From positions 26,168-90,167 of the forward strand of contig CASFLY010000130.1 in the NCBI GenBank assembly GCA_949295645.1: a stretch of DNA of 64,000 nucleotides, written 5' to 3'. Below the pieces are notes generated by a model. The model was not told where the DNA came from, searched no databases, and worked only from the letters and a program-made list of their open reading frames with translations. This document shows, piece by piece, positions 49,678 through 59,493 of this stretch (position 1 is its first letter; the number at the start of each line of letters is the position of its first letter). The DNA comes from an uncultured Bacteroidales bacterium (GTDB lineage: Bacteria; Bacteroidota; Bacteroidia; Bacteroidales; UBA932). Position numbers and translations under genes: made by a program.

Positions 49678-49740
49678 TTCTTTCCGTTTATCCCCATCGG
49701 TTTTTTGACGTGAGTCCGGCAAATCCCTTGTCCTGTGCGG

Positions 49741-49763
49741 CATGAATTCGTCGTACTGACGTC
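49741..49763 (+). repeat. REP-like repeat, diverged copy
   Basis: AATTCGTCGTACTGACGTC matches the repeats at 294-321 and 2774-2801 with few differences. It lies between the tsf terminator and glmS, followed by a small direct repeat (AAGACATCAT twice). Confidence 0.6.
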
Positions 49764-49803
49764 GGTTCAAGACATCATCAAGACATCATAAAGCGAACAT
49801 AAC

Positions 49804-51645
49804 ATGTGTGGAATTACAGGGTACATCGGCACCAGGGATGCCTGGCCCATATTGATTGAAGGACTGAAGCGTCTGGAATACAGAGGTTATGACAGTGCCG
49901 GGGTCGCTCTCGTGAAAAAAGGGGCTATCTCGGTCTATAAGGCCAAAGGAAAGGTGGCTGATCTGGAAAATTCAGCAGCCGATAAAGACCTCTCCGGAAC
50001 TGCCGGAATCGCCCATACGAGATGGGCGACGCACGGAGAGCCGAACACTGTCAATGCCCATCCTCATCTTTCTCCGTCAGGACGTCTGGCAATAGTTCAT
50101 AACGGAATCATCGAAAACTACTCTACGATAAAGTCCAGACTTCAGGAAGAAGGCTATGTGTTCAGAAGCACAACTGACACGGAAGTTCTCGTGTACCTGA
50201 TAGAATATCTGATGCAGAAGCAGGGTAAAAACCTTCTGGAAGCAGTCCAGTCTGCCTTGCGTGAAGTGATAGGAGCCTATGCCATCGCCTTGGCCGACCG
50301 GGACGACCCTGACATGCTTATAGCAGCCCGCAAAAGCAGTCCTCTCGTGATAGGAATCGGGGACGGTGAATTTTATGTGGCATCCGACGTCAGTCCCATT
50401 GCCGGCTACACGGACAGGGTGGTATATCCCGAAGATGAGGAAATAGCTGTCTTGCGCAGGGGCGTGCCTTTGAAAATAGTGAATCTGATGAATGAGGAAT
50501 GCAGCCATGAGGTCAGACCCGTCCCCGAAAACATAGGCCTTACCGGCAAGGAGGGATTCCCTCACTTTATGCTCAAGGAAATATATGAGCAGCCGGACTG
50601 TATCGTGGACTGTATGAGAGGCCGTGTCGATACCTCGCTCGGAACCGTGAGACTGTCTGCCGTGACCGAAAATGCGGAAAGGCTTTCGACGGCAAAGCGT
50701 TTCATCATCGTGGCCTGTGGCACATCCTGGCATGCAGGACTTATCGGCAAACAGTATCTCGAAACCTTCTGCCGTGTCCCTGTCGAGGTTGCCTATGCCT
50801 CGGAATTCCGATATTCGAATCCGGTTATCGACGACAGCGACGTGGTTATTGCCATATCCCAGAGCGGAGAAACTGCCGACACCTTGGCTGCCATAGAACT
50901 CGCCAAAAGCAGGGGCGCCTTTATCTACGGTATATGCAATGTTGTCGGTTCAAGCATTGCAAGGGCCACTGACACAGGGTCTTACATCCACGTTGGGCCG
51001 GAGGTCGGTGTCGCTTCCACGAAAGCGTTTACAGGTCAGGTGGCTGTATTGCTTCTTCTGGCCCTCAATCTTGCCGAAGTAAAGGGGACTATGAAGCCCG
51101 AGGCGTACCATTCCACGGTAAAGGCCCTGTTGGAAATTCCTGATAAGATGCGTGAGGTCCTGAAATCGGATAAAGGCATCGCAGAGCTGTCCAGAACATT
51201 TACCTATGCTCATAATTTCATCTATCTCGGACGCGGTTTCTCCTATCCCGTGGCCTTGGAGGGAGCCCTGAAACTGAAGGAAATCTCGTACATCCACGCC
51301 GAGGGTTATCCTGCAGCCGAAATGAAGCATGGCCCTATAGCGTTGATAGATACGGAAATGCCTGTGGTTTTCATAGCTACGAAGAATACAATGTACGAAA
51401 AGATACTGAGCAATGTGCAGGAAATCAAGGCAAGAAAGGGACGGGTACTTGCGGTCGTGACTTCGGGAGACAAAGTCATAAGCGCTGTGGCGGACAATGT
51501 ACTGGACGTTCCGGAGACCTTGGAATGTCTTGACCCGCTTTTGGTCTCTATCCCGCTCCAGCTTCTCGCTTATCATATCGCCGTGTGCAAGGGCAAGGAT
51601 GTCGACCGTCCGAGGAACCTTGCGAAAAGCGTTACTGTGGAATAG
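49804..51645 (+). CDS. glmS: Glutamine-fructose-6-phosphate aminotransferase (isomerizing)
   Basis: This 613-residue enzyme makes glucosamine 6-phosphate for cell-wall synthesis. Catalytic Cys2 follows the initiator Met (M-C-G-I-T-G-Y-I-G). The glutaminase domain has H-T-R-W-A-T-H-G-E-P and H-N-G-I-I-E-N-Y. Two SIS domains follow (C-G-T-S-W-H-A-G near 300, S-Q-S-G-E-T-A-D-T, and H-A-E-G-Y-P-A-A-E-M-K-H-G). The C-terminal K-S-V-T-V-E is typical. No glmS ribozyme is visible upstream. Confidence 0.97.
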   Translation: MCGITGYIGTRDAWPILIEGLKRLEYRGYDSAGVALVKKGAISVYKAKGKVADLENSAADKDLSGTAGIAHTRWATHGEPNTVNAHPHLSPSGRLAIVHNGIIENYSTIKSRLQEEGYVFRSTTDTEVLVYLIEYLMQKQGKNLLEAVQSALREVIGAYAIALADRDDPDMLIAARKSSPLVIGIGDGEFYVASDVSPIAGYTDRVVYPEDEEIAVLRRGVPLKIVNLMNEECSHEVRPVPENIGLTGKEGFPHFMLKEIYEQPDCIVDCMRGRVDTSLGTVRLSAVTENAERLSTAKRFIIVACGTSWHAGLIGKQYLETFCRVPVEVAYASEFRYSNPVIDDSDVVIAISQSGETADTLAAIELAKSRGAFIYGICNVVGSSIARATDTGSYIHVGPEVGVASTKAFTGQVAVLLLLALNLAEVKGTMKPEAYHSTVKALLEIPDKMREVLKSDKGIAELSRTFTYAHNFIYLGRGFSYPVALEGALKLKEISYIHAEGYPAAEMKHGPIALIDTEMPVVFIATKNTMYEKILSNVQEIKARKGRVLAVVTSGDKVISAVADNVLDVPETLECLDPLLVSIPLQLLAYHIAVCKGKDVDRPRNLAKSVTVE

Positions 51646-51732
51646 CCCGGCTGTTCCTGATCTTTGTTACGGAAAAGCCGGTTGGCCGAGTGACCTTGAC
51701 ATATTCCTGCTGCTGAAGCCGCGTGACGGAAG

Positions 51733-53142
51733 TTATTTCAGGAATCTGCGGATCAGACGCAGTTTTGCGGGCGTATATGGCTGGTATCTCATAGGCAGGT
51801 CGAGCCATACGGGCTTGTCCACTATGCTTTTCAGATGGGAAAAGGTCTCGAAGCCGAACTTCCCGTGGTAATGTCCCATTCCGCTTTCCCCGACTCCGCC
51901 GAACGGAAGGGTCTCGGAGGCAAGGTGGATAATGGTGTCATTGATGCAGCCGCCCCCGAAATGCAGCCTGCGCAGCAGATCTTTTCCGGTACTTTTGTTC
52001 CCGGTGAAGATATATGCGGCAAGCGGCCGCTCGTGGCTTTCCACATAGCGGACGGCGTCATCGGGATTCCCGTATGTCAGTACAGGCATCAGAGGGCCGA
52101 AGATTTCCTCCTGCATTATTTTCAGGGCGTCTGCCGCATAGCGCCCCTCTGAAGACAGGGCGGCGATGTCCCCGAGTCTGATTACCGTCGGGGAAATCCG
52201 CAGGCTGTTGTCGTCCGTATCTCCTCCGAACACGCATTTGTCCCGTACCTGGCCTAAAATCCCGCAGAGCCTGTCGAAATGCTTCCTGTTGATGATTTTC
52301 CCGTAGTCGGGATTGGAGAGCGGATCCAGTCCGAACATCCCGAGAATCTCCCGCTTGCAGGCTTCTATGAACCTGTCGCAGATATCCTCGTGTACCAGGA
52401 CATAGTCGGGCGCCACACAGGTCTGCCCGCAGTTCAGGTATTTGCCGAAGACCGTCCTGGCGGCAGCCGTGCCGATGTCGGCGGAAACATCCACTATCAC
52501 GGGACTTTTCCCTCCAAGTTCCAGTGTCACCGGAGTCAGATGCTCTGCAGCCTTTGTCATGACGAGTTTCCCGACAGACTTGCTGCCAGTGAAGAATATA
52601 TAGTCGAACTTCTGTTCCAGAAGATCCGAATTGACATCCCTCCCGCCTTCGATGACGCTTGCATATTCTTCAGGGAAGACCTTTTCCACGAGCCTTTTGA
52701 TTACCGAAGAAGAAGCAGGCGAATATGCGCTCGGTTTCACGACGGCCGTATTCCCTGCAGCTATTGCGCTGACAAGAGGCGAGATGCAGAGCAGGAAAGG
52801 ATAGTTCCACGGACTCATTATCAGGACATTGCCGTAAGGCTCCGGCATTATTGCGCTCCGTGCCGGGAATTGTGCCGGCGGTGTCCGTACTTTCCGCACC
52901 CTGCTCCAGCGTCCGATGTTTTTTATGGCGCAGCCGAGTTCGGAAAGCACCATCCCTATTTCGGTCATATATGCTTCCGTGGCGCTTTTCCCCAAATCCG
53001 CCTTCAGAGCCGCTTCGATTTCGCCTTCCATCTCCACGACAGTTTCGCGCAGCCTTTTCAGGCATGCCGTCCTGTATGGTACGGAAAGAGTCCTTCCGCT
53101 GCGGAAGAACTCTCTTTGCTTTTCCAGTATCTGTCCTGTCAT
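51733..53142 (-). CDS. Aldehyde dehydrogenase (class 3-like)
   Basis: This 469-residue NAD(P)-dependent enzyme oxidises aldehydes to acids. It has P-W-N-Y-P-F-L-L in the coenzyme fold, F-F-T-G-S-K-S-V-G-K, catalytic Glu in L-E-L-G-G-K-S-P, the nucleophilic Cys in N-C-G-Q-T-C-V-A-P, and E-E-I-F-G-P-L-M-P. The lack of an N-terminal extension and the length suggest the fatty-aldehyde/class 3 branch. It starts 28 bp after the trpS stop, so it is probably the last gene of recA-trpS-ALDH. It converges with glmS. Confidence 0.92.
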   Translation of the reverse strand: MTGQILEKQREFFRSGRTLSVPYRTACLKRLRETVVEMEGEIEAALKADLGKSATEAYMTEIGMVLSELGCAIKNIGRWSRVRKVRTPPAQFPARSAIMPEPYGNVLIMSPWNYPFLLCISPLVSAIAAGNTAVVKPSAYSPASSSVIKRLVEKVFPEEYASVIEGGRDVNSDLLEQKFDYIFFTGSKSVGKLVMTKAAEHLTPVTLELGGKSPVIVDVSADIGTAAARTVFGKYLNCGQTCVAPDYVLVHEDICDRFIEACKREILGMFGLDPLSNPDYGKIINRKHFDRLCGILGQVRDKCVFGGDTDDNSLRISPTVIRLGDIAALSSEGRYAADALKIMQEEIFGPLMPVLTYGNPDDAVRYVESHERPLAAYIFTGNKSTGKDLLRRLHFGGGCINDTIIHLASETLPFGGVGESGMGHYHGKFGFETFSHLKSIVDKPVWLDLPMRYQPYTPAKLRLIRRFLK

Positions 53143-53170
53143 GTCCTCTGCCGGATTTTTACCCGCGGTT

Positions 53171-54160
53171 TCAGAATGCCTTGAACCCTACGGCCTGTTT
53201 TACGAGGGCGAGGGTGGCGGCTGCACTGGCCCGTGCTTTCTCACGGCCGGATGCCACGACTTCCGACAGGTAGGATTCGTCGTTGTATATGGCATCTATC
53301 CTTTCCCTGATGGGCAGGGTCACCTTGCATATATCCGCCGCAAGCTGCTTTTTCAGGTCCCCGTAACGGATCGAACAGTCATTCCACTTTTCCGTGAAAT
53401 AATCCACCGTGGACCGGTCCGAAACAAGCCCGAGCAGGGTGAACAGGTTCGCTATCACCTCCGGCATCGGAGAATCCGGCTCTGTCGGGCCTGAATCCGT
53501 CACTGCCTTCATAACCTTTTTGGTAATCGTCTTTTCGTCATCGTAGAGGTAGATGCCGTTCCCGTTGCTCTTGCCCATTTTCCCGCTGCCGTCCAGCCCC
53601 GGAACCTTGACGGCCCCGCCGGTAAACACAAGGTTGTGCGGCTCCGGGAAAATATCGGCCCCGTACATGTTGTTGAACCTGCGGGCGAATACGCGTGCGA
53701 GTTCCAGATGCTGTTCCTGGTCCTTGCCTACCGGAACCCATTGCGCCCTGTGTATCAGGATGTCCGATGCCATCAGTACCGGATATGTCAGGAGCCCTGC
53801 ATTCACATTGTTGGGATTTTGCCGGACCTTTTCCTTGAAGGTTACGGTCCTTTCCAGTTCCCCGACGTATGAAATCATATTCAGAAGTACGTACAGTTCG
53901 CTTATTTCCGGCACGTCGCTCTGGATGTAGATCGCCGACTTCTCCGGGTCGAGTCCCGCCGCAAGGTATTCGGCAAGGATGGTCCGTACACTCGAATGGA
54001 AATCATCCGGATGCGGGTGCGTGGTCAGCGAATGCAGGTCCGCGATGAAAAAGAAACACCTGTAGTCATCCTGTATCTTTACGAAATTCTTCAGCGCTCC
54101 GAAATAGTTCCCCAGATGGAGATGTCCTGTGGAGCGGATTCCACTCAAAACCGTATCCAT
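53171..54160 (-). CDS. trpS: Tryptophanyl-tRNA synthetase
   Basis: This 329-residue class Ic synthetase charges tRNA-Trp. The HIGH-like motif H-L-G-N is in T-G-H-L-H-L-G-N-Y near the N-terminus; the KMSKS-like motif is K-M-G-K-S-N near residue 195. G-K-D-Q-E-Q-H-L-E-L-A-R is the usual substrate-site helix. Normal length. It starts 4 bp after the recA stop. Confidence 0.95.
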   Translation of the reverse strand: MDTVLSGIRSTGHLHLGNYFGALKNFVKIQDDYRCFFFIADLHSLTTHPHPDDFHSSVRTILAEYLAAGLDPEKSAIYIQSDVPEISELYVLLNMISYVGELERTVTFKEKVRQNPNNVNAGLLTYPVLMASDILIHRAQWVPVGKDQEQHLELARVFARRFNNMYGADIFPEPHNLVFTGGAVKVPGLDGSGKMGKSNGNGIYLYDDEKTITKKVMKAVTDSGPTEPDSPMPEVIANLFTLLGLVSDRSTVDYFTEKWNDCSIRYGDLKKQLAADICKVTLPIRERIDAIYNDESYLSEVVASGREKARASAAATLALVKQAVGFKAF

Positions 54161-54164
54161 AGCC

Positions 54165-55193
54165 CTAATCTTTCATATTTGCCATTGCCTCGCGGATTCT
54201 GGCTTCGATTTCGTCCGCCAGTTCCACATTGTCGGTAAGAAGCTGTTTCACGGCTTCACGCCCCTGCGCCAGCTTCGCATCCCCGTAGCTGAACCATGAG
54301 CCGCTTTTCCTGATGATGTCGAACTCTACCCCGAGGTCGATGATCTCGCCTATATGCGAAATCCCTTCGCCGAACACGATGTCGAATTCTGCTTTCTTGA
54401 AAGGCGGGGCCATCTTGTTCTTGACTATCTTCACCCTGGTCCTGTTGCCGAGAGCCTCTTCCCCGTCCTTGATCTGGGTCGTCCTGCGCACGTCCACACG
54501 TACCGAGGCATAGAATTTCAGCGCATTCCCGCCCGTGGTCGTCTCCGGATTCCCGAACATCACACCGATCTTGTCCCTGAGCTGGTTGATGAAGATGCAG
54601 CAGGTGTTGGTCTTGCTTATGTTCGCGGTAAGTTTCCTGAGGGCCTGGCTCATAAGACGCGCCTGGAGCCCCATTTTGGAATCTCCCATCTCACCCTCGA
54701 TTTCGGCCTTTGGCGTCAGTGCAGCCACGGAGTCGATGACTATTATGTCGATGGCCCCGGAGCGGATGAGGTTGTCCGCGATTTCGAGGGCCTGCTCTCC
54801 GTTGTCAGGTTGCGATATCAGCAGCGTCTCGAGATTTACCCCGAGATTCTTTGCGTATGTCCTGTCGAATGCGTGTTCCGCGTCTATGATGGCAGCGATT
54901 CCGCCCTGTTTCTGGGCCTGCGCTATCGCGTGGATGGCAAGAGTGGTCTTGCCGCTGGATTCCGGTCCGAATATCTCTATGACACGTCCCCTCGGATATC
55001 CTCCGATGCCCAGTGCGTGGTCGAGGGCTATGGAACCGCTCGGAATCACGGAAACTTCCCATTTAGGCTGATCCCCCAACTTCATAATCGTCCCCTTCCC
55101 GTAATCTTTCTCGATCTTGTCGATGGTCGCCTGCAGCGCTTTCAGTTTTGCAGCGTTCACATCGGCCGTTTCCTTTTCAACTTCTTTAGCCAT
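54165..55193 (-). CDS. recA: Recombinase RecA
   Basis: This 342-residue strand-exchange protein and SOS co-protease has the Walker A motif G-P-E-S-S-G-K-T at 76-83, I-D-A-E-H-A-F-D, the Walker B region [14 protein letters not shown] and the DNA-binding loop with E-G-E-M-G-D, plus G-G-N-A-L-K-F-Y-A. It is first in a probable recA-trpS-ALDH operon from a -7 box at 55259-55266; recX lies about 4 kb away on the other strand. Confidence 0.98.
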   Translation of the reverse strand: MAKEVEKETADVNAAKLKALQATIDKIEKDYGKGTIMKLGDQPKWEVSVIPSGSIALDHALGIGGYPRGRVIEIFGPESSGKTTLAIHAIAQAQKQGGIAAIIDAEHAFDRTYAKNLGVNLETLLISQPDNGEQALEIADNLIRSGAIDIIVIDSVAALTPKAEIEGEMGDSKMGLQARLMSQALRKLTANISKTNTCCIFINQLRDKIGVMFGNPETTTGGNALKFYASVRVDVRRTTQIKDGEEALGNRTRVKIVKNKMAPPFKKAEFDIVFGEGISHIGEIIDLGVEFDIIRKSGSWFSYGDAKLAQGREAVKQLLTDNVELADEIEARIREAMANMKD

Positions 55194-55230
55194 AAATGTT
55201 TGTCTTTTAATATTTTTAATTTGTCAGACG

Positions 55231-55249
55231 GCCCCGGTCTTTCCGGGGC
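55231..55249 (-). promoter_or_regulatory. Hairpin in recA leader
   Basis: GCCCCGG (55231-55237) pairs with CCGGGGC (55243-55249) with a 5-nt loop, in the 5' leader between promoter and start codon. It could affect mRNA stability; no obvious LexA-like box was recognised. Confidence 0.45.
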
Positions 55250-55258
55250 AATATCATA

Positions 55259-55286
55259 CAAACATACGAAAAAAATATTAAGTTTG
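55259..55286. promoter_or_regulatory. Divergent -7 boxes of recA and rlmN
   Basis: Minus-strand TATGTTTG (55259-55266) for recA and plus-strand TAAGTTTG (55279-55286) for rlmN, back to back within 28 bp. The rlmN box is only 15 bp from its start codon, implying a very short leader. Confidence 0.55.
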
Positions 55287-55301
55287 TTGAAAATTTAGGC
55301 A

Positions 55302-56345
55302 ATGAAGATAAAATTACTCGGCAAGACGCCTGACGATCTCAAACGGATAGTGGAGGAGGAAGGACTTCCTGGCTTTACGGCAAAGCAGATAGCCAGATGG
55401 ATGTATGTCAGAAAAGCCGTGTCGATAGAGGAGATGACCGACATTTCGAAGGCCGGACGGGAGAAACTGGCGGAAAAATACGAAGTGGGGGTGACAGGAT
55501 ACGCCTCTGCGGCAGTGTCCCGTGACGGTACGAAAAAGTATCTGTTCCCGGTGTCGCCCGGGGAAAACGGCGGATCGGGCCAGGCTGCCGTTGAGGCCGT
55601 TATGATTCCGGACGGTGACCGTGCCACGCTCTGCGTATCGTCGCAGTCCGGGTGCAGGATGGGATGCAGGTTCTGCATGACCGGACGCCAGGGTTTTCAC
55701 GGACATCTCCGGACAGAGGAAATCCTGTCCCAGTTTCTGGCCATAGACGAGGCCGGCAGTCTGACCAATGCCGTGTTTATGGGAATGGGGGAGCCTTTAG
55801 ACAACTATGACAATGTCATGCGGGCCATCGAAGTGCTCACCGCCGACTGGGGTTTTGCCTGGAGTCCGAAAAGAATAACGGTTTCCACCATAGGCGTGAT
55901 TCCGGCCTTGAAAAGGTATCTGGACGAAAGCAGATGCCATCTTGCCGTCAGCCTGCACGATCCTTTTCCGGAGGAGCGGCTTTCGATAATGCCTGTCGAG
56001 AAAGCCTGGGGCATCGGAGAGATTGTCGGGCTGATCCGCCGGTACGATTTCTCTGGACAGAGGCGGGTCAGTTTCGAATACACGATGTTCGCCGGCTTCA
56101 ACGATTCCGTCCGCCATGCGGATGCCCTGATCAGGCTGCTGAAAGGTCTGGAGTGCAGGGTAAACCTTATCCGCTTCCACAGGATTCCGGACTTCCCGTA
56201 CGACTGTTCCCCAGACATCATGATGAAGCGTTTCCAGGAAAGGCTGAACAATGCCGGAATCACAGCCACCATAAGGGCTTCCCGCGGTGAGGACATCCTG
56301 GCCGCCTGCGGTATGCTGGCCGGCCGGTTCCGGGACGGAAAATGA
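55302..56345 (+). CDS. rlmN: Dual-specificity 23S rRNA/tRNA adenine-C2 methyltransferase
   Basis: This 347-residue radical-SAM enzyme methylates A2503 of 23S rRNA and A37 of some tRNAs. The cluster cysteines are Cys118, Cys122 and Cys125 (C-R-M-G-C-R-F-C-M-T-G), and Cys336 (A-A-C-G-M-L) is the mechanistic C-terminal cysteine. Other motifs are M-G-M-G-E-P-L-D-N-Y and V-S-T-I-G-V-I-P. Normal length. Confidence 0.96.
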   Translation: MKIKLLGKTPDDLKRIVEEEGLPGFTAKQIARWMYVRKAVSIEEMTDISKAGREKLAEKYEVGVTGYASAAVSRDGTKKYLFPVSPGENGGSGQAAVEAVMIPDGDRATLCVSSQSGCRMGCRFCMTGRQGFHGHLRTEEILSQFLAIDEAGSLTNAVFMGMGEPLDNYDNVMRAIEVLTADWGFAWSPKRITVSTIGVIPALKRYLDESRCHLAVSLHDPFPEERLSIMPVEKAWGIGEIVGLIRRYDFSGQRRVSFEYTMFAGFNDSVRHADALIRLLKGLECRVNLIRFHRIPDFPYDCSPDIMMKRFQERLNNAGITATIRASRGEDILAACGMLAGRFRDGK

Positions 56346-56419
56346 CGGAGAGGCATTGCCGGTACCGATTTTTTCGTATTTTTACCGTCGCCAGCCTTCC
56401 GTAGAAGTTTTACAGAGCC

Positions 56420-58903
56420 ATGCACAGGATATTGTCCCTAATATTATATCTGCTTCCGGTGCTTTTCTGCACCCCGGTATCGGCGCGTCCCGGCTCCGGG
56501 CCTGCATCGCCGTCCGGAAATACGGCCCGGACAGCTTCTCCGGCAAAGCCGCTTTCCGTGCGGTCCTATCCGATGAGTGCGGGCGACTCCATAGCAAAGG
56601 CCGGAATCAGGGCGAGGATGGACAGTATCCGCAGCCACAGGCCGACGGTGGCTTTGGTCCTGAGCGGCGGAGGGGCGAAAGGGGCCGCCCAGATAGGGGT
56701 GATGGAGTACCTCGAATCTGTCGGCATGCCGATAGACATGGTCCTGGGCACGAGTATGGGAGGCCTCATAGGAGGCATCTACGCACTCGGCTACACGGCG
56801 CACCAGATAGATTCCATAATCAGGACGATAGACTGGAATGCGGTGATGAGCGACGCCTTGCCGAGGGAATACATTTCCTATGCGGAGTCGGTGTACAAGG
56901 AAAAATATGTCCTTTCCGTGCCGTTCTACTATGACCCCGACTACTATAAGACCGTTGTCGAAGACGAGATGAGATACGTCGATACCAAAAGGCATGAAGA
57001 AGACCGGATACTGCTCGGGGCGGATGCAGGGAAGCCGCATCATGATTTCCTCAGGGACAACATCATAGGCAGTCTGCCGTCGGGCTATATCTTCGGGCAG
57101 AACGTGTACAATATCATAAACAGCCTGTCGGTGGGGTATCAGGACAGCCTGAATTTCGCCGACCTGCCTCTCCCGTACGTCTGCGCCGCTACGGAAATGG
57201 TCACAGGTACGGCAAAATACTGGCTCAGCGGGAGCTTTGCGGCAGCCATGCGTTCCACGATGTCCATCCCCGGGGTCTTCGCGCCGGTAAAGATGGACGG
57301 GATGGTCCTGGTGGACGGAGGTATGAGGGACAATTATCCTACGTCTCTGGCCCGCGAACTCGGGGCGGACATCGTCATCGGAGTGGAAGTGTCCTCCAAA
57401 CCGAAACAGTACAATGAAATCAACAATATAGGCGACATCATCAGCCAGGGGGTGGATATGCTCGGGCGTTCGGTGTACGAATACAATATGAACGTCGCTG
57501 ACATAAACATCCATACCGACCTGCCCGAATTCGACATGATGAGTTTCGACCGGAAAAGCATCGACACCATCATCCGCAGAGGCTATCGGGCCGCGGCCGG
57601 GCGCCATGACGAACTTATGGCCCTGAAAGCCCTTGCAGGCAAGGATTCCTTGGTGCTTTACAACAGGAAGGCTGTCGACATCAATGCCCGTCCGGTCACG
57701 GTGTCCGGGGTGGAGATCCGCGGGGTGAGCGAAAAGGAAAAGGCCATCCTGATGCGCAGGATCGACATAGAACCCGGAGACAGCGTAAGCAGAAAGGATG
57801 TGGAACACATGGTGGCGGAAATTTTCGGAACCCAGTGCTACGATTACGTGACATACGAGATGGAAGGGACAGGCGAGCCTTTCCACCTGGTTATCAACTG
57901 CAAGCCCGGCCCGATCCATCAGCTCGGCGTAGGACTGAGGCTGGATTCGGAAGAACTTGTATCGGTCCTTCTCAACGTGGGGCTCAATGCACACAGGCTT
58001 CAGGGGTCGAGATTCGATTTTACGGGACGCATAAGCGTGAATCCGTATTTCCGCTTCCATTATTCGTATGACGCGCCCAAGATGCCGACCATGAACGCCA
58101 CGGCCTCCGTCCGGTGGACGGACCTGAATTTCCTGACCTTCCTGGACCAGTCCGCGGCCAAGTTCAATATGAGCTATCTGAATGTGCGGGAGGAGTTTTA
58201 CCTGTCGAATCTCAAATGGTCGTTTCTCGACCTGAATGTCGGGATCAGAAACGATTTCTTCAATGTCCGTTCCCTGCTGTCCTCTGCCGAGATCCCCGGC
58301 GACTATGATCTGGACCAGCTCAGGAACGACTATGTCTCCCTGTTCCTGAACACCAGGAGCGTGACTTTCGATGACGGGTATTTCCCCTCCAAAGGCTATT
58401 CTGCAGGGATTTCATACGCCTGGACTTTCGCCGGTTTCCCGCACAGGTTCAACAATTTCCACTCCGCCCAGATCGACGGCAGGTTCGTGATTCCGGCAGG
58501 CCGTGTCTTCGCGTTCATCCCGTCCGTGAACTGCCGCTTCCTGTTCGGCCGGAACATCCCGCTTCCGTACATCAATGCCATGGGAGGCAGTATCCCCGGC
58601 AGGTATGTCGACCAGCAGATTCCGTTCGTGGGGATCAACGACATCTCCACGATGCGCAACATACTGACCGTTTTCAGGACCGACTTCCGTTTCCGTGCGG
58701 CAAAAAACCATTACATTACGGGAATCGTCAACTATGCGAGGGACTGCGACGGCTTTGCGACCTATACCGAGGGTCCCGGGTATTTCGGGGCGGGGCTCGA
58801 GTATTCGTTCGATGCCGTTTTCGGTCCGGTCTCGGCCGACGTACACTGGTCGGGCCTGTCGAAGAAGGTCGGCTTTTACATAAACATCGGGTACTTTTTC
58901 TGA
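56420..58903 (+). CDS. Patatin-like phospholipase with outer-membrane barrel (PlpD-type)
   Basis: This 827-residue exported protein has a signal peptide (1-22) and a patatin domain (about 75-290) with the oxyanion loop G-G-G-A-K-G, nucleophile motif G-T-S-M-G-G and catalytic D-G-G. A POTRA-like domain (about 415-500) with S-G-V-E-I-R-G-V-S follows, then a BamA/Omp85-type beta barrel ending in aromatic Y-F-F. Proteins of this build (type Vd secretion family) display or release a phospholipase at the outer membrane. It starts 74 bp after rlmN. Confidence 0.9.
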   Translation: MHRILSLILYLLPVLFCTPVSARPGSGPASPSGNTARTASPAKPLSVRSYPMSAGDSIAKAGIRARMDSIRSHRPTVALVLSGGGAKGAAQIGVMEYLESVGMPIDMVLGTSMGGLIGGIYALGYTAHQIDSIIRTIDWNAVMSDALPREYISYAESVYKEKYVLSVPFYYDPDYYKTVVEDEMRYVDTKRHEEDRILLGADAGKPHHDFLRDNIIGSLPSGYIFGQNVYNIINSLSVGYQDSLNFADLPLPYVCAATEMVTGTAKYWLSGSFAAAMRSTMSIPGVFAPVKMDGMVLVDGGMRDNYPTSLARELGADIVIGVEVSSKPKQYNEINNIGDIISQGVDMLGRSVYEYNMNVADINIHTDLPEFDMMSFDRKSIDTIIRRGYRAAAGRHDELMALKALAGKDSLVLYNRKAVDINARPVTVSGVEIRGVSEKEKAILMRRIDIEPGDSVSRKDVEHMVAEIFGTQCYDYVTYEMEGTGEPFHLVINCKPGPIHQLGVGLRLDSEELVSVLLNVGLNAHRLQGSRFDFTGRISVNPYFRFHYSYDAPKMPTMNATASVRWTDLNFLTFLDQSAAKFNMSYLNVREEFYLSNLKWSFLDLNVGIRNDFFNVRSLLSSAEIPGDYDLDQLRNDYVSLFLNTRSVTFDDGYFPSKGYSAGISYAWTFAGFPHRFNNFHSAQIDGRFVIPAGRVFAFIPSVNCRFLFGRNIPLPYINAMGGSIPGRYVDQQIPFVGINDISTMRNILTVFRTDFRFRAAKNHYITGIVNYARDCDGFATYTEGPGYFGAGLEYSFDAVFGPVSADVHWSGLSKKVGFYINIGYFF

Positions 58904-58939
58904 TTATCGGCGTATCCCGGATTTTTAGGACAGTTTTAT

Positions 58940-59482
58940 ATGGAAATGAACAGAGCCGCTGACGGCAGCGGAACAGACGACGGCAGACCGGTCGGGGACA
59001 ATGATGCGCTGCTGCTCCGTATCCTGGACCGGATGCGGATGCAGTGCGCAAGGCGGGAATACTGCGAAACCGACATAAGGAAAAAGATTGCAAGGGAGCT
59101 CGGCCCCGGGCAGTGCCCCGGCATTGCATCCGATATTGTCGACCGGATCATAGCATCCCTGAAAAACGACGGATATATCGACGATTTCCGGTACAGCCGG
59201 GCCTTTGCACGCGACAAATCATCCATTTCAGGCTGGGGACGGCTGAAAATCAGGCACAGCCTTGCGGCAAAAGGCATAGACAGGGACTGTATCGCTTCCG
59301 CTATGGATGAAATAGAGGACGGCGCGGGCATGGAGAAGCTGGAGAAAGCCCTGGAAGCCAGGGCGAAAAAACTGAAGGATGACCCTTACCGCAAGTTCCG
59401 GCTGCTGAAATTCGCACTGAGCCGCGGATTCTCTTACGACGAGGTCAGTGATATGGTTGACAAGGTATTGGAAGAAAATTAA
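58940..59482 (+). CDS. recX: Regulatory protein RecX
   Basis: This 180-residue helical protein modulates RecA filaments. It has the repeated three-helix pattern with Y-C-E-T-D-I-R-K-K-I, L-K-N-D-G-Y-I-D-D-F-R-Y-S-R-A-F-A-R-D and G-W-G-R-L-K-I-R-H-S-L-A-A-K-G-I, all typical of RecX. Met3 is an alternative start. DUF4954 starts 11 bp downstream, suggesting co-transcription. Confidence 0.9.
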   Translation: MEMNRAADGSGTDDGRPVGDNDALLLRILDRMRMQCARREYCETDIRKKIARELGPGQCPGIASDIVDRIIASLKNDGYIDDFRYSRAFARDKSSISGWGRLKIRHSLAAKGIDRDCIASAMDEIEDGAGMEKLEKALEARAKKLKDDPYRKFRLLKFALSRGFSYDEVSDMVDKVLEEN

Positions 59483-59493
59483 ATTCGACGATT

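Noticed and set aside
49678-49803. glmS ribozyme upstream of glmS
   Set aside because: The space is short, holds a REP-like repeat and shows none of the conserved ribozyme core. The ribozyme is typical of Firmicutes.
51647-51681. CCGGCT/AGCCGG pair between glmS and the aldehyde dehydrogenase gene as a terminator
   Set aside because: The stem is only 6 bp with a 23-nt loop and no T-run, too weak to call.
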